DNA of 64,000 nucleotides, taken from CAZMVY01 sp964617875. Its GTDB lineage: Bacteria; Planctomycetota; Phycisphaerae; UBA1845; PWPN01. Shown here piece by piece: positions 14,440 through 23,582 of the stretch. The notes under the pieces are model-generated. The model had not been told where the DNA came from and made no database searches. It saw only the letters and a list, made by a program, of their open reading frames with translations. Location of the stretch: contig CAZUAI010000002.1 in NCBI GenBank assembly GCA_964617875.1, positions 62,001 to 126,000 on the forward strand. Direction: 5' to 3'. Each line of letters opens with the position of its first letter. Positions within the stretch are counted from its first letter, which is position 1. A program made the translations under genes and the position numbers.

Positions 14440-17349
14440 TCAATCCCCGGCGCGCAACACCCGGATCGCCACCGGTCCGAGCAGGCCGCTTGCCCTCTGG
14501 TCGAGTCGGATTCCGCCGAGGTTGGGCGTGTTCCGGGCCAGTTCTGCGAACTGTGAGTAGTAGTTCATCAGCGTGTTGGCGACGACGATCTCGATGCGGT
14601 TCGTGCCGGCGCGGACGTGCTTCGTGATATCCAGGCGGTACGGATCGAAGAAGACCAGGCCCGCACTCGTGCCGTTGACGAAGACCTCCGCACTCTGCGC
14701 GACGCGGCCGAGGTCGAGGACGATTTGCGCATCCGCCGGGACCGCCTCGATGGCGACCTCCGTCTCGTAGCGGCCGAGGCCGGAGAACGTCGCAAGGCCG
14801 TGTTCGCACCAGTCGCCGGCCGGCATTGTCTCGGGCACGGCGCTCGGCCGCGTCGCCGGTTTCCAGCCGTCGGCAGCCTGCGAGAAGTTCCACGCCAGTT
14901 GCGGGCGCTTTGTGACGTCCTCGGCACGGAATCGGAACGGACCGGGAACGCCGATCTCCCGCAGCACTCTTGTCGATCGCGGTTTCGCGTCGCCCGGTGA
15001 AGCCGCCGCGCGCTGCAGCACGATCGGAATCAGCTCGTCCGGCGCGAAGCTCAGTTCCAGTTCGACGCCGCCGGGCGTTACACGAGATGGCGCGAGCGTT
15101 TCGGCCAGGCCGGTGACCGGGTCCCAGCGTTCCACACGCATGCGCGCCCGGGTGGCGGTTTCGGCGAGAGGCGTCTGTCCGGTTCCGGCGCCGGCGGGGG
15201 CCGGCGTGGGAATACGCGCCCCCGCCGCCGAAACGCCGGAGCACCCCGCCGACAGGGTCACGCGGACGGTTCGCGGCTTCTCGCTGCGGCTGTAGAGAAG
15301 GTACAGGTCCGCGTCGTCGATGCGGCGGCGATACGCGAAGAGATCCTCCGTCGGCGGTGTGCTCACCACGTCGGGCGTGACGACGTCGCGCAGCATCGGC
15401 GCAACGTCTTCGGAGGTCGGCGCGAAGCCGGCCCGGCCCCGACCGCGCTCGACCCAGAAACGCCTTCGTTCGCCCGGCTGCGTGCACGGCGAGCCGAGCA
15501 GTTGGCCGATGAGCGTCGCGAGTTTCGGGTCGTTTGCGCCGGACTCGAACGAATGAACCGGCACGCCGCCGACGAAGAGCGCCGTCCCGCCGCTCTGGAC
15601 GAGTTGCAGGCAGCGGGCGATCGTCTCGCGGCGCACGGCGTCCATGCGCGGAAACAGCATGACGGGGTAGCTCTCCGTCGGGCTGACCAGGTTGCCGGAC
15701 TCCACTCTGCATTCGTCAACAATCGCCTGGTCGTCGAGGACGTCGAAGTCGTAGCCGGCGGCGCGGAGCCGGTCGCCGAGGGCGTTGTACTCCAGGCCGC
15801 GCGTCTGGAGGAGCTTCTCGTCCCAGCAGTGCGCCTGCATGTCCACGCTCGGGTAGTGCAGCGCGATCTGGGCGACGTGCCCCAACCCCGCTGCGAGCAG
15901 GCACAACCGCGCCTCGTAGTCGGCGAAGCCGCGGAAGTGGTCCCAGTACGGCTGCTGGCAGCCGAAGCCGGGGTTGTAGAACGTCGTCCGGCTCGGCCCG
16001 CGGAGCGAGTACTTGCAGCAGATGGGGATCTGCATGTTGATGCCGTTGACGTGCTCCCAGTTGACGATTCTCCGCATCTGCTGGAATGTCAGGCCCCAGC
16101 CGCATCCGGCGAACGACTCACACCACACGCGATTGCGGCCCAACAGGTGCGCCACCGAGGCCGCATACTTGGGCACGACGGCCGGCAGTGCGTTCTCGCC
16201 GATCGGGTGGATCCAGTCGATGCCGGGGATGTGCATTTTGCGGAAGTGCGCCAGGATGTCGCCGCCCTGGAGCGAGAGGTGCGCCTGGAAGTTCTCCTCG
16301 ACGTGGACGTGGCCGGAGGCGACCTGCCCATGCTTGTCGCAGAAGCGGTAGATCCCGCCGAAGTAGTTCTCGCTGTAGAGGTAGCGGCAGGTGTTCCAGT
16401 GATGAATGCGGAATCGCACGGCCTCCGGCCCGGCGTCGTGATAGAGCAGCGGCAGGCTCCGCCGCCATTCATAGCCGTGCAACCGGCGGAACGCTTCCGG
16501 CAGTTCCGGCGACCACGGCATCGAGGGATACCATGTGAACCCACCCGCCGGGTAGTTCGCCAGCGAGATCGACGGCTCGTCAAGGAAGAATCCGCAGAGC
16601 CGCGCCCCCGCCACCCGCCGGACCTGCTCGTCGTGGCCCTTGTAGACCATGTCGAGGATCGCTTCGGTGGTGCGTCGGTCCATCATGTCCGGGTAGCCGC
16701 GGTTCTGCCATCCAATCCTGCCCGTAACGGCCGTGTACACGGCGACCGTCCACCGGCCGGCCGGCACCTCCCATGCGAGCCGCCGGCCGGCGACGCGGGC
16801 GGTCAGATCGACAATTGAGTCTTCGCGGATTGCCTTGCCGTCGCCCTGGAACGCCAGCGCCCCGACAAGCTCGCCGGCGCCAATATCGACCTCGGCCGTT
16901 GTCGGGCCGTCGTACGAATGCTCGGCAGGCTGGAGGTACTTCCACCCGAGTTCCGGGTGCTTCTCGACCAGCTGGCCGCCGACGGAACCGCTGGGCCAGT
17001 CTTCCTCGTCGTAGGCCCAGTACTGGAGCCCTTCTTTGGCGCATGCCTCGGCCGTCCAGCGAACGACCTGCCACCACCAGTCCGAGAGAAACTTCTGCGG
17101 CGCACCGCCCGTGAACCGCTCGCAATAGGAAAACACCCCGCCGCAACCCTGCTCCCGCATCGAGTGGATCTGCCAGCGGAGCTGCTCCGGGTCGACCTCG
17201 TCATTTGTGCGAAGCAGCATGAGGATGCGGTAATCGACGCCGGGGTTCGCGAACTCGCGTCGCAGATCATCGATGGTCGCAGGGGGCTTCGCCGCCGCCG
17301 TCTGAATCAGTCCGGCGACAGTCACAAGGGCCGGCAACATCGTTGGCAT
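14440..17349 (-). CDS. Secreted GH106-like protein (alpha-L-rhamnosidase family)
   Basis: A 969-aa secreted protein: signal peptide (1-about 20, 'TMLPALVTVAGLIQTAAA'), a large central TIM-barrel region with 'GGVFSYCERF', 'YDEEDWPSGSVGG', 'CGFFLDEPS' and 'WCESFAGCGWGLTFQQMRR', then a C-terminal galactose-binding-like beta-sandwich ('AQIVLDLGRVAQSAEVFVNG', 'NRIEIVVANTLMNYY'). This layout is that of GH106 rhamnosidases and related large glycosidases. Start: ATG 17349 with GGAGG upstream and the promoter at 17388-17416. Beside a GH28 fusion, a role in rhamnogalacturonan breakdown is plausible. The catalytic residues were not assigned, so activity is inferred. Confidence 0.7.
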   Translation of the reverse strand: MPTMLPALVTVAGLIQTAAAKPPATIDDLRREFANPGVDYRILMLLRTNDEVDPEQLRWQIHSMREQGCGGVFSYCERFTGGAPQKFLSDWWWQVVRWTAEACAKEGLQYWAYDEEDWPSGSVGGQLVEKHPELGWKYLQPAEHSYDGPTTAEVDIGAGELVGALAFQGDGKAIREDSIVDLTARVAGRRLAWEVPAGRWTVAVYTAVTGRIGWQNRGYPDMMDRRTTEAILDMVYKGHDEQVRRVAGARLCGFFLDEPSISLANYPAGGFTWYPSMPWSPELPEAFRRLHGYEWRRSLPLLYHDAGPEAVRFRIHHWNTCRYLYSENYFGGIYRFCDKHGQVASGHVHVEENFQAHLSLQGGDILAHFRKMHIPGIDWIHPIGENALPAVVPKYAASVAHLLGRNRVWCESFAGCGWGLTFQQMRRIVNWEHVNGINMQIPICCKYSLRGPSRTTFYNPGFGCQQPYWDHFRGFADYEARLCLLAAGLGHVAQIALHYPSVDMQAHCWDEKLLQTRGLEYNALGDRLRAAGYDFDVLDDQAIVDECRVESGNLVSPTESYPVMLFPRMDAVRRETIARCLQLVQSGGTALFVGGVPVHSFESGANDPKLATLIGQLLGSPCTQPGERRRFWVERGRGRAGFAPTSEDVAPMLRDVVTPDVVSTPPTEDLFAYRRRIDDADLYLLYSRSEKPRTVRVTLSAGCSGVSAAGARIPTPAPAGAGTGQTPLAETATRARMRVERWDPVTGLAETLAPSRVTPGGVELELSFAPDELIPIVLQRAAASPGDAKPRSTRVLREIGVPGPFRFRAEDVTKRPQLAWNFSQAADGWKPATRPSAVPETMPAGDWCEHGLATFSGLGRYETEVAIEAVPADAQIVLDLGRVAQSAEVFVNGTSAGLVFFDPYRLDITKHVRAGTNRIEIVVANTLMNYYSQFAELARNTPNLGGIRLDQRASGLLGPVAIRVLRAGD

Positions 17350-17387
17350 GGCGTTCGTACTCCTCCACAGGTTGTTCCGGGCGAACG

Positions 17388-17416
17388 AGCATATCTGTCG
17401 CCGCGTGCGCGGACAA
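17388..17416 (-). promoter_or_regulatory. Promoter of the GH106-like gene
   Basis: Minus strand: -35 TTGTCC (17411-17416), 17-bp spacer, -10 TATGCT (17388-17393); leader of about 32 nt. Confidence 0.6.
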
Positions 17417-17571
17417 GGACGGGCGTTGAAGGCAGGAGCGCCGGAAGAAAACACACGACGGAGCGTTGCGTGCTGAGTGAACACGGCCCCCCGCAAGCGG
17501 CGGCGAAAACGGACCCACGGACCGGCGGCCCCGCGGACCGCCCTGGCGAACGCGCCCGCAAAACGGCGGGG

Positions 17572-17600
17572 TTGGCCGTATGGACCGGCGGCGATATAGT
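17572..17600 (+). promoter_or_regulatory. Promoter giving a leaderless ispF mRNA
   Basis: -35 TTGGCC (17572-17577), 17-bp spacer, -10 TATAGT (17595-17600). The start point is predicted at about 17607-17608, the G of the GTG start codon. No SD is present. Confidence 0.65.
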
Positions 17601-17607
17601 TGCGCCC

Positions 17608-18096
17608 GTGGCGATCGATCGGGTGGGCATCGGATACGACCTGCACCGCCTCGTGCCGGGGCGGAAGCTGATCCTCGCGCACGTGCCGATCGAGTTCGGC
17701 AGCGGGCCGCTGGGACACAGCGACGGCGATGTGGTGCTGCACGCGGTGATCGATGCGCTGCTGGGCGCCGCGGGGCTGCCGGACATCGGCCAGATGTTTC
17801 CGGACACGGACCCGCAGTTCAAGGACGCCGACAGCGGCAGGTTGCTGGCGGTAGCGCTGGCGGCGGTCCGGGCGGCCAACTATGTGCCGAGGAATGTGGA
17901 CGTCGTCGTCCATGCCGAGCGGCCGAAGCTCTCGTTGTACAAGGCCCGGATGCGGGCGGAACTGGCGCGGCTGCTGGGCGTCGGCGAGGGCTGCGTGAAC
18001 ATCAAGGCCAAGACGGGCGAGGGCCTCGCGCCGATCGGCACGGGCGAGGCGATCGCCTGCACGGCCGTGGCGGGACTGGCCACGGCGGAGCACTGA
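17608..18096 (+). CDS. ispF: 2-C-methyl-D-erythritol 2,4-cyclodiphosphate synthase
   Basis: Catalyses ring closure in the MEP (non-mevalonate) isoprenoid pathway, releasing CMP. The 162-aa length is normal. The N-terminal 'GIGYDLHRL' supplies the Asp-x-His metal ligands, 'PLGHSDGDVVLHAVIDALLGAAGLPDIG' is the family signature and 'KAKTGEGLAPIGTGEAIAC' closes it. The start is GTG at 17608, fixed by the -10 box seven nucleotides upstream; longer in-frame extensions run into the opposite-strand promoter region and have no support. IspD and the other MEP genes are not in the window. Confidence 0.95.
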   Translation: MAIDRVGIGYDLHRLVPGRKLILAHVPIEFGSGPLGHSDGDVVLHAVIDALLGAAGLPDIGQMFPDTDPQFKDADSGRLLAVALAAVRAANYVPRNVDVVVHAERPKLSLYKARMRAELARLLGVGEGCVNIKAKTGEGLAPIGTGEAIACTAVAGLATAEH

Positions 18097-18122
18097 GGAC
18101 CGAGTGGCCGGGCAACCGGCGG

Positions 18123-18157
18123 CCCTCACCCCGTCCCGCTCCGCCGGGGGGCGAGGG
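18123..18157. repeat. GC-rich intergenic palindrome between ispF and cysS
   Basis: CCCTC (18123-18127) pairs with GAGGG (18153-18157) and CCCCG (18129-18133) with CGGGG (18145-18149). The composition resembles the interspersed 'ccctcaccc...gggcgaggg' hairpins common in high-GC Gram-negatives. There is no T-run, so it is not a classical terminator. Confidence 0.5.
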
Positions 18158-18210
18158 GGATCGGGACAACGGAATCGCGAACTCATGAACCGACGGACGA
18201 ACGGACCACC

Positions 18211-19698
18211 ATGTCACTTCGCATCTACAATACGCTGACGCGACAGGAAGAGGAGTTTCAGCCGATCGCCCCGCCGCATGTCGGCATGTACGTATGCGGG
18301 CCGACGGTGTATGGGCACCCGCACCTCGGGCACGCGAAGAGTTACATCAGTTTCGACGTGATCCTCCGCTACCTCCGCTATCGCGGATACGACGTGCTCT
18401 ATGTGCAGAACATCACCGACGTCGGCCACCTGACCGAGGACACGCAGGGCATGGCCGACACGGGCGAGGACAAGATCGCCCGCGAGGCGAAACGGCAGCA
18501 GAAGCATCCGATGGCGGTCGTCGAGTTCTACACGCGAAGCTACTTCGACGACATGGACGCGCTGAACGTCCTGCGGCCGGACATCTCGCCGCGGGCGACG
18601 GGGCACATCCCCGAGCAGATCGAGCTGGTGCAGCGGCTGATTGAGCGCGGCCATGCGTACGAGTCGAACGGGAGCGTGTATTTCGACGTGGCGAGCTGGC
18701 GGAACTACGGCCGGCTCAGCCGCCGGAACGTCGAGGAGATGGAAGCCGGCTCGCGCGTCGAGGTCAGCGCGGACAAACGTCACCCGGCGGATTTCGCCGT
18801 GTGGAAGAAGGCCGAGGCCGGGCACATCATGCAGTGGCCCAGCCCGTGGGGGCGCGGCTACCCCGGCTGGCACCTCGAGTGCTCGGTCATGAGCATGAAG
18901 TACCTCGGCGAGTCGTTCGACATTCACGGCGGCGGCATCGAGAACTCGTTCCCGCACCACGAGTGCGAGATCGCCCAGTCCGAGGCGGCCACCGGCCGGA
19001 CGTTCGTGAAGTACTGGATCCACCACAACATGGTCACGGTCGACGGCCAGAAGATGGGCAAGAGCCTCGGAAACTTCATCACGCTGAAGCAGCTCTTCTC
19101 GGGACAGCACGACCGGCTGTCGAAGGGGTTCGATCCGCTCGTCGTGCGGCAGTTCGTGCTGACGAGCCACTACCGCAGCCCGCAGGACTTCTCGAACGAC
19201 GCGCTGCTCGCCGCCGAAAGCGGCTTCGAGAAGCTCCGCACGGCGGTGACGGCCGCCCGCGAGGCCGCCCGCGGCGCGAAGGAGGCCAGGGCCGAAGGGG
19301 CCGTCGCGTCGCGGCTGGACGAGGTCCGCGCGCGGTTCGAGAAGGCGATGGACGAGGACTTCAACACGGCCGCCGCGATGAGCGCGATGTTCGAGCTGGT
19401 GCGCGACGTGAACGCATGGCAGTCGGAAGGCCTCGCGCCGGAGGCGTGGCGGGCGGTGGCCGACGTCTTCGGACGGCTCGGCGGCGATGTGCTCGGCGTC
19501 GTGCCGGAACGCTACGCCGTGGACGCGGGGCCGTCGAAGGACCTCCTCGACCCGGTGGTACAGTTGTGCATCGAGATGCGGGCCGAAGCGAAAAAGACGA
19601 AGAACTACGCCCTGGCCGACCAGATCCGCGCCCGGCTGCTGGCCGCCGGCATCCAACTCGAAGACCGCCCGGACGGCACGCACTGGCGACGGGCCTGA
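18211..19698 (+). CDS. cysS: Cysteinyl-tRNA synthetase
   Basis: Charges tRNA-Cys. This 495-aa class I synthetase begins with the diagnostic 'YVCGPTVYGHPHLGHAKSYISFDVI', which holds the first zinc cysteine and the HIGH motif (as HLGH). 'GWHLECSVMSMKYLG' and 'FPHHECEIAQSEA' give the remaining zinc ligands, and the KMSKS loop is 'KMGKSLGNF'. In the usual 'FPHHENEIAQSEA' the Asn is Cys here. Length and domain order are normal. It follows ispF by 114 nt, with a palindrome in between. Confidence 0.97.
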   Translation: MSLRIYNTLTRQEEEFQPIAPPHVGMYVCGPTVYGHPHLGHAKSYISFDVILRYLRYRGYDVLYVQNITDVGHLTEDTQGMADTGEDKIAREAKRQQKHPMAVVEFYTRSYFDDMDALNVLRPDISPRATGHIPEQIELVQRLIERGHAYESNGSVYFDVASWRNYGRLSRRNVEEMEAGSRVEVSADKRHPADFAVWKKAEAGHIMQWPSPWGRGYPGWHLECSVMSMKYLGESFDIHGGGIENSFPHHECEIAQSEAATGRTFVKYWIHHNMVTVDGQKMGKSLGNFITLKQLFSGQHDRLSKGFDPLVVRQFVLTSHYRSPQDFSNDALLAAESGFEKLRTAVTAAREAARGAKEARAEGAVASRLDEVRARFEKAMDEDFNTAAAMSAMFELVRDVNAWQSEGLAPEAWRAVADVFGRLGGDVLGVVPERYAVDAGPSKDLLDPVVQLCIEMRAEAKKTKNYALADQIRARLLAAGIQLEDRPDGTHWRRA

Positions 19699-19776
19699 CC
19701 GTCACCACCGGCGCGCCCGGACACGACCTGCGCCTCGCCGGGTGCCACCCTCGCGGGAGAGTCGCGGCCGCGTCGC

Positions 19777-19805
19777 TTGCCCGTGCCGCGGGTGCGAAAT
19801 AGAAT
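19777..19805 (+). promoter_or_regulatory. Promoter of leuS
   Basis: -35 TTGCCC (19777-19782), 17-bp spacer, -10 TAGAAT (19800-19805); start point near 19812 and a leader of about 43 nt carrying the GGAG SD at 19845-19848. Confidence 0.65.
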
Positions 19806-19854
19806 GCGCGGCGTCCGCGGTCAGGAGCGGCCGCATCGGCCGCAGGAGATGGTG

Positions 19855-22800
19855 ATGGACCCTGCATCGGGCGCGTACGACCACGCCGCCGTCGAGGCGA
19901 AGTGGCAGCGGTATTGGGAGGAGAACGGCACGTTTCGCACGCCGAACCCGGGCGAGGCCGGTTTCGAACCCGGCCGGCCGAAACTCTACGTCCTCGACAT
20001 GTTCCCCTATCCGTCGGGCGTCGGGCTGCACGTGGGACACCCGCTGGGCTACATCGCCACGGACATCTTCGCGCGGTACAAGCGCATGCGCGGGTTCAAC
20101 GTCCTGCACCCGATGGGGTATGACGCCTTCGGGCTTCCGGCCGAGCAGTATGCCGTCGAGCACGGCGAGCATCCGCGGCTCGTCACCGAGCGGAACGTGG
20201 CGAACATCCGCGCGCAGTTTCGCCGTCTGGGCCTCGGCTACGACTGGAACCGCGAGCTGGCGACCACCGACGTGGGCTACTACAAGTGGACGCAGTGGAT
20301 CTTCCTGCAGCTCTACAACAGCTGGTACGACCGGGCGCAGCGCCGGGCGCGCCCGATCCGCGCGCTGATTCACGAGCTGGAGACCGAACGATACCACGTC
20401 TCATTCGACGGGCGGCTCGTCCACGCGGGGGCGACGGCCGGGCTCGAGGCGCTGGAGGGCGGGCCGAGCGGCGCGCGGGTGTGGCACGAGCTTTCGGCGG
20501 CCGAACAGCGCGAGATCATCGACGGGCATCGGCTGGCGTTCCTTGACGAGGTGCCGGTGAACTGGTGCCCCGCGCTCGGGACGGTCCTCGCGAACGAGGA
20601 GGTGACGAACGAGGGCCGCAGCGAAAGGGGCAATCACCCGGTCTTCCGGCGGCCGCTGCGGCAGTGGATGCTGCGGATCACCGAGTACGGCGAGCGGCTG
20701 GAACAGGACCTCGACCTTGTGGACTGGCCCGAGTCGGTCAAGCTGATGCAGCGGAACTGGATCGGCCGGTCGGAGGGCGCCGAGGTCGAGTTCCGCGTCG
20801 AGACGCCGGCGGGCGCGCCGACGGCCGCGGATGCCGACGCGGATGCGGAGGAAACGGAGGGCGATGCGGAACCGGTCATCGTGGTCTACACGACGCGCCC
20901 GGACACGCTGTACGGGGCGACGTACATGGTCCTGGCGCCCGAGCACGAGCTGGTCGCGCAGATCACCACGCCGGAGCAGCGCGAGGCCGTGCGGGCCTAC
21001 GTCGATTCCGCGACGAACAAGAGCGACCTGGAGCGGACCGCGGAAACGAAGGTCAAGACGGGCGTCTTCACCGGCGCGTACGCGATCAACCCGGTCAACA
21101 ACGAGCGCATCCCGATCTGGGTCGCGGATTACGTCCTGGCGGGCTACGGGACGGGCGCGATCATGGCCGTCCCGGCGCACGACACGCGGGACCTGGAGTT
21201 CGCGCGGACATTCCACCTGCCGGTCGTCCAGGTCGTGCAGCCGCCGGAGGGAGTCTCCTGGGAGGGCTTCGTCGACGACGGCGTCTCGATCAATTCGCCG
21301 CCGCGCGGCCCCGGCGTCGATGAATCGCGGCTGCCGCCGGACGTCTGCGAAATCAACGGCCTGCCGACGCCCGAGGCCAAGCGGAAGATCACCGAGTGGC
21401 TCGAGCAGAAGGACCTCGGCCGCGGCACGGTGAACTACAAGCTGCGCGACTGGCTCTTCAGCCGGCAACGCTACTGGGGCGAGCCGTTTCCGATCGTTCA
21501 CGACGCCGAGACCGGCGACGTCTACGCGCTCGATGAGTCGGAGCTGCCGATCGAGCTTCCCGACATCGACGACTTCAGCCCGGCCGCCTCGGACGACCCG
21601 GCCGCGCCGCCGCAGCCGCCCCTGGGGCGGGCGACGGACTGGGTGAACGTCGAGGGCTTCGTCACCGAGAGCGGTTCGGTGAAGCTGGTCAGGCCGGGCG
21701 TGCCGTTGCCGAAGGATGCGGCGGTCCGCCGGTTCCGCCGCGAGTTGAACACGATGCCCCAGTGGGCCGGCTCGTGCTGGTACTACCTGCGGTACATCGA
21801 CAACCGCAACGACCGGGCGCTGATCGATCCGGAGCACGAACGCTACTGGATGGCGCCGCGGCCGGCGCCCGGGGGCGGGCAGCCGCGGCCGGGCCCGGAA
21901 ATGGCGGGCGGAGTCGATCTGTACGTCGGAGGCGTCGAACACGCCGTTCTGCACCTGCTGTACGCGCGCTTCTGGCACAAGGTTCTCTTCGATCTGGGGA
22001 TCGTGAGTTCACCGGAGCCGTTCGGCCGGCTGTTCAACCAGGGCTACATCCAGGCGTACGCCTATCAGGACGCACGCGGCATCTACGTGGACGTCCGGGA
22101 GGTCGAGGAACGAGGCGAGGGCGCGAACGCCGTGTATGTGCACCGGCAGACGGGGGAGAAGCTCACGCGGACGCTCGGCAAGATGGGCAAGAGCCTGAAG
22201 AACGCCGTCGCGCCCGACGAGATCATCGCGGAGCACGGGGCGGACACGCTCCGGGTGTACGAACTCTACATGGGGCCGCTCGAGGCCAGCAAACCCTGGA
22301 GCACGCGCGACATCATCGGCATGAGCCGGTTCCTTTCCAGCGTCTGGAAGAAGCTCGTCGCCGTCGATGGCACGTCGCGCGTACGCGAAGGCGACGCGGA
22401 TCCGGCGCTCCTCCGCCTGGTCCACAAGACGATCCAGCGGGTCGGCGAGATGATGGACGACCTCCGCTTCAACACGGCCATCGCGGCCCTGATCGAGCTG
22501 AACAACGCGATCAAGGGCGACACCGTTCCGCGGAGCGTCGCGGACCCGTTTGTGCGGATGCTGGCGCCGTTCGCGCCGCACATGGGGGAGGAGTTGTGGC
22601 AGCGGCTGATGGGCCGCGCGTGGAAGGGGTCGGTCGCGATGGAGCCGTGGCCGGCGTACGACCCCGCGCTGGCGAAGGATGAGGAGATCGAGATCCCCGT
22701 GCAGGTCAAGGGCAAGCTCCGCTCGCGCGTGACGGTGCCGGCGGACGCGTCGGAGGAGCAGATGAAGGCCGCGGCTCTCGCCGACGCCCGGATCGCCGCC

Positions 22801-22872
22801 GAGATCGCCGGGAAGGACATCGTGAAGGTGATCTGCGTGCCCGGCCGGCTCGTGAACATCGTCATCCGGTAG
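19855..22872 (+). CDS. leuS: Leucyl-tRNA synthetase
   Basis: Charges tRNA-Leu. At 1005 aa it is longer than the usual 820-880 aa bacterial enzyme. HIGH is 'PYPSGVGLHVGHPLGY', KMSKS is 'KMGKSLKNAVAPDEII', and the CP1 editing domain is intact with 'YTTRPDTLYGATYMVLAPEHE' and 'GYGTGAIMAVPAHDTRDLEFA'. Extra length comes from insertions: a split-looking 'RARPIRALIHELE' region near 160, an acidic run 'ADADADAEETEGDAEP' entering the editing domain, and a Pro/Gly-rich loop before 'GGVDLYVGGVEHAVLHLLYARFW'. Start: ATG 19855, with GGAG 6 nt upstream; the ATG at 19849 abuts the SD. Confidence 0.96.
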   Translation: MDPASGAYDHAAVEAKWQRYWEENGTFRTPNPGEAGFEPGRPKLYVLDMFPYPSGVGLHVGHPLGYIATDIFARYKRMRGFNVLHPMGYDAFGLPAEQYAVEHGEHPRLVTERNVANIRAQFRRLGLGYDWNRELATTDVGYYKWTQWIFLQLYNSWYDRAQRRARPIRALIHELETERYHVSFDGRLVHAGATAGLEALEGGPSGARVWHELSAAEQREIIDGHRLAFLDEVPVNWCPALGTVLANEEVTNEGRSERGNHPVFRRPLRQWMLRITEYGERLEQDLDLVDWPESVKLMQRNWIGRSEGAEVEFRVETPAGAPTAADADADAEETEGDAEPVIVVYTTRPDTLYGATYMVLAPEHELVAQITTPEQREAVRAYVDSATNKSDLERTAETKVKTGVFTGAYAINPVNNERIPIWVADYVLAGYGTGAIMAVPAHDTRDLEFARTFHLPVVQVVQPPEGVSWEGFVDDGVSINSPPRGPGVDESRLPPDVCEINGLPTPEAKRKITEWLEQKDLGRGTVNYKLRDWLFSRQRYWGEPFPIVHDAETGDVYALDESELPIELPDIDDFSPAASDDPAAPPQPPLGRATDWVNVEGFVTESGSVKLVRPGVPLPKDAAVRRFRRELNTMPQWAGSCWYYLRYIDNRNDRALIDPEHERYWMAPRPAPGGGQPRPGPEMAGGVDLYVGGVEHAVLHLLYARFWHKVLFDLGIVSSPEPFGRLFNQGYIQAYAYQDARGIYVDVREVEERGEGANAVYVHRQTGEKLTRTLGKMGKSLKNAVAPDEIIAEHGADTLRVYELYMGPLEASKPWSTRDIIGMSRFLSSVWKKLVAVDGTSRVREGDADPALLRLVHKTIQRVGEMMDDLRFNTAIAALIELNNAIKGDTVPRSVADPFVRMLAPFAPHMGEELWQRLMGRAWKGSVAMEPWPAYDPALAKDEEIEIPVQVKGKLRSRVTVPADASEEQMKAAALADARIAAEIAGKDIVKVICVPGRLVNIVIR

Positions 22873-22878
22873 CTTCGC

Positions 22879-23460
22879 ATGGGGCTGGAGATCGAAGGCA
22901 AGTTCCGTGTCGAGTCGCACGAGCCGGTCCGGTCGCGACTGCGGACGCTCGGCGCCGTGCGCATCGGCACCGTCCGTGAAGTCAACCACATTTTCGACGA
23001 TGCCGGACGCGCACTTCTCGGCTCCGGCCGCGGACTGCGCGTCCGCGAGCTGACGGTCCTCGACGGGCCGTCGCGACCGTCCACGCTGACGTACAAGGGA
23101 CCGCGGACCGACGCGACCCTGAAAACGCGCGAGGAGATCGAAACGCCCGTGGGGGACGCCCGCGCCGCCCGCCGGATTCTGGCATCGCTCGGTTTTGTCG
23201 AGGCGGTCGTCTTCGAGAAACGCCGCGAAAGCTGGGAACTGGCGGAATGCCGCGTCGAGCTGGACGAATTGCCGCATCTGGGCCGGTATGTGGAGATCGA
23301 GGGGCCGGACGAGTCCGCCGTGAATCGCACGCAGGAAATGCTGGGGCTGGCTCGCGAGGCGTTTGTGGCGGAAACGTACGTGGGGATGGCGGCGGCGTAT
23401 TGCCGGGCGCGCGGCACCGGCACCGTCGTGCTCACGTTCAACGGCGGATCCGGGCTCTGA
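22879..23460 (+). CDS. CYTH-domain protein (CyaB/ThTPase-like)
   Basis: The 193-aa protein starts with 'MGLEIEGKFRV', carrying the E-x-E-x-K signature of the CYTH superfamily (class IV adenylate cyclases, thiamine-triphosphatases, tripolyphosphatases). The tunnel fold's other acidic and basic strands are recognisable ('RGLRVRE', 'TYKGPR', 'KTREEIET', 'FEKRRESWEL', 'CRVELDELPHLGRYVEIEG'). These enzymes bind a triphosphate and divalent metal; whether this one makes cAMP or hydrolyses polyphosphate cannot be told. It starts 6 nt after leuS, so it is probably co-transcribed. Confidence 0.87.
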   Translation: MGLEIEGKFRVESHEPVRSRLRTLGAVRIGTVREVNHIFDDAGRALLGSGRGLRVRELTVLDGPSRPSTLTYKGPRTDATLKTREEIETPVGDARAARRILASLGFVEAVVFEKRRESWELAECRVELDELPHLGRYVEIEGPDESAVNRTQEMLGLAREAFVAETYVGMAAAYCRARGTGTVVLTFNGGSGL

Positions 23461-23527
23461 AGGGCTCCACGCACGCGGCGCGAGAGAGGCAGACGGGCAC
23501 CGTCGAGTTCGGGAGCGCCGGCGCCTT

Positions 23528-23557
23528 TTGCGTCCCTTTCGCCGTTTGCGTTATCCT
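23528..23557 (+). promoter_or_regulatory. Promoter of the sugar isomerase-like gene
   Basis: -35 TTGCGT (23528-23533), 18-bp spacer, -10 TATCCT (23552-23557); leader of about 20 nt containing an AAGGAG SD. Confidence 0.55.
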
Positions 23558-23582
23558 CCGGCGTGAAAGGAGAGCCGGGACC

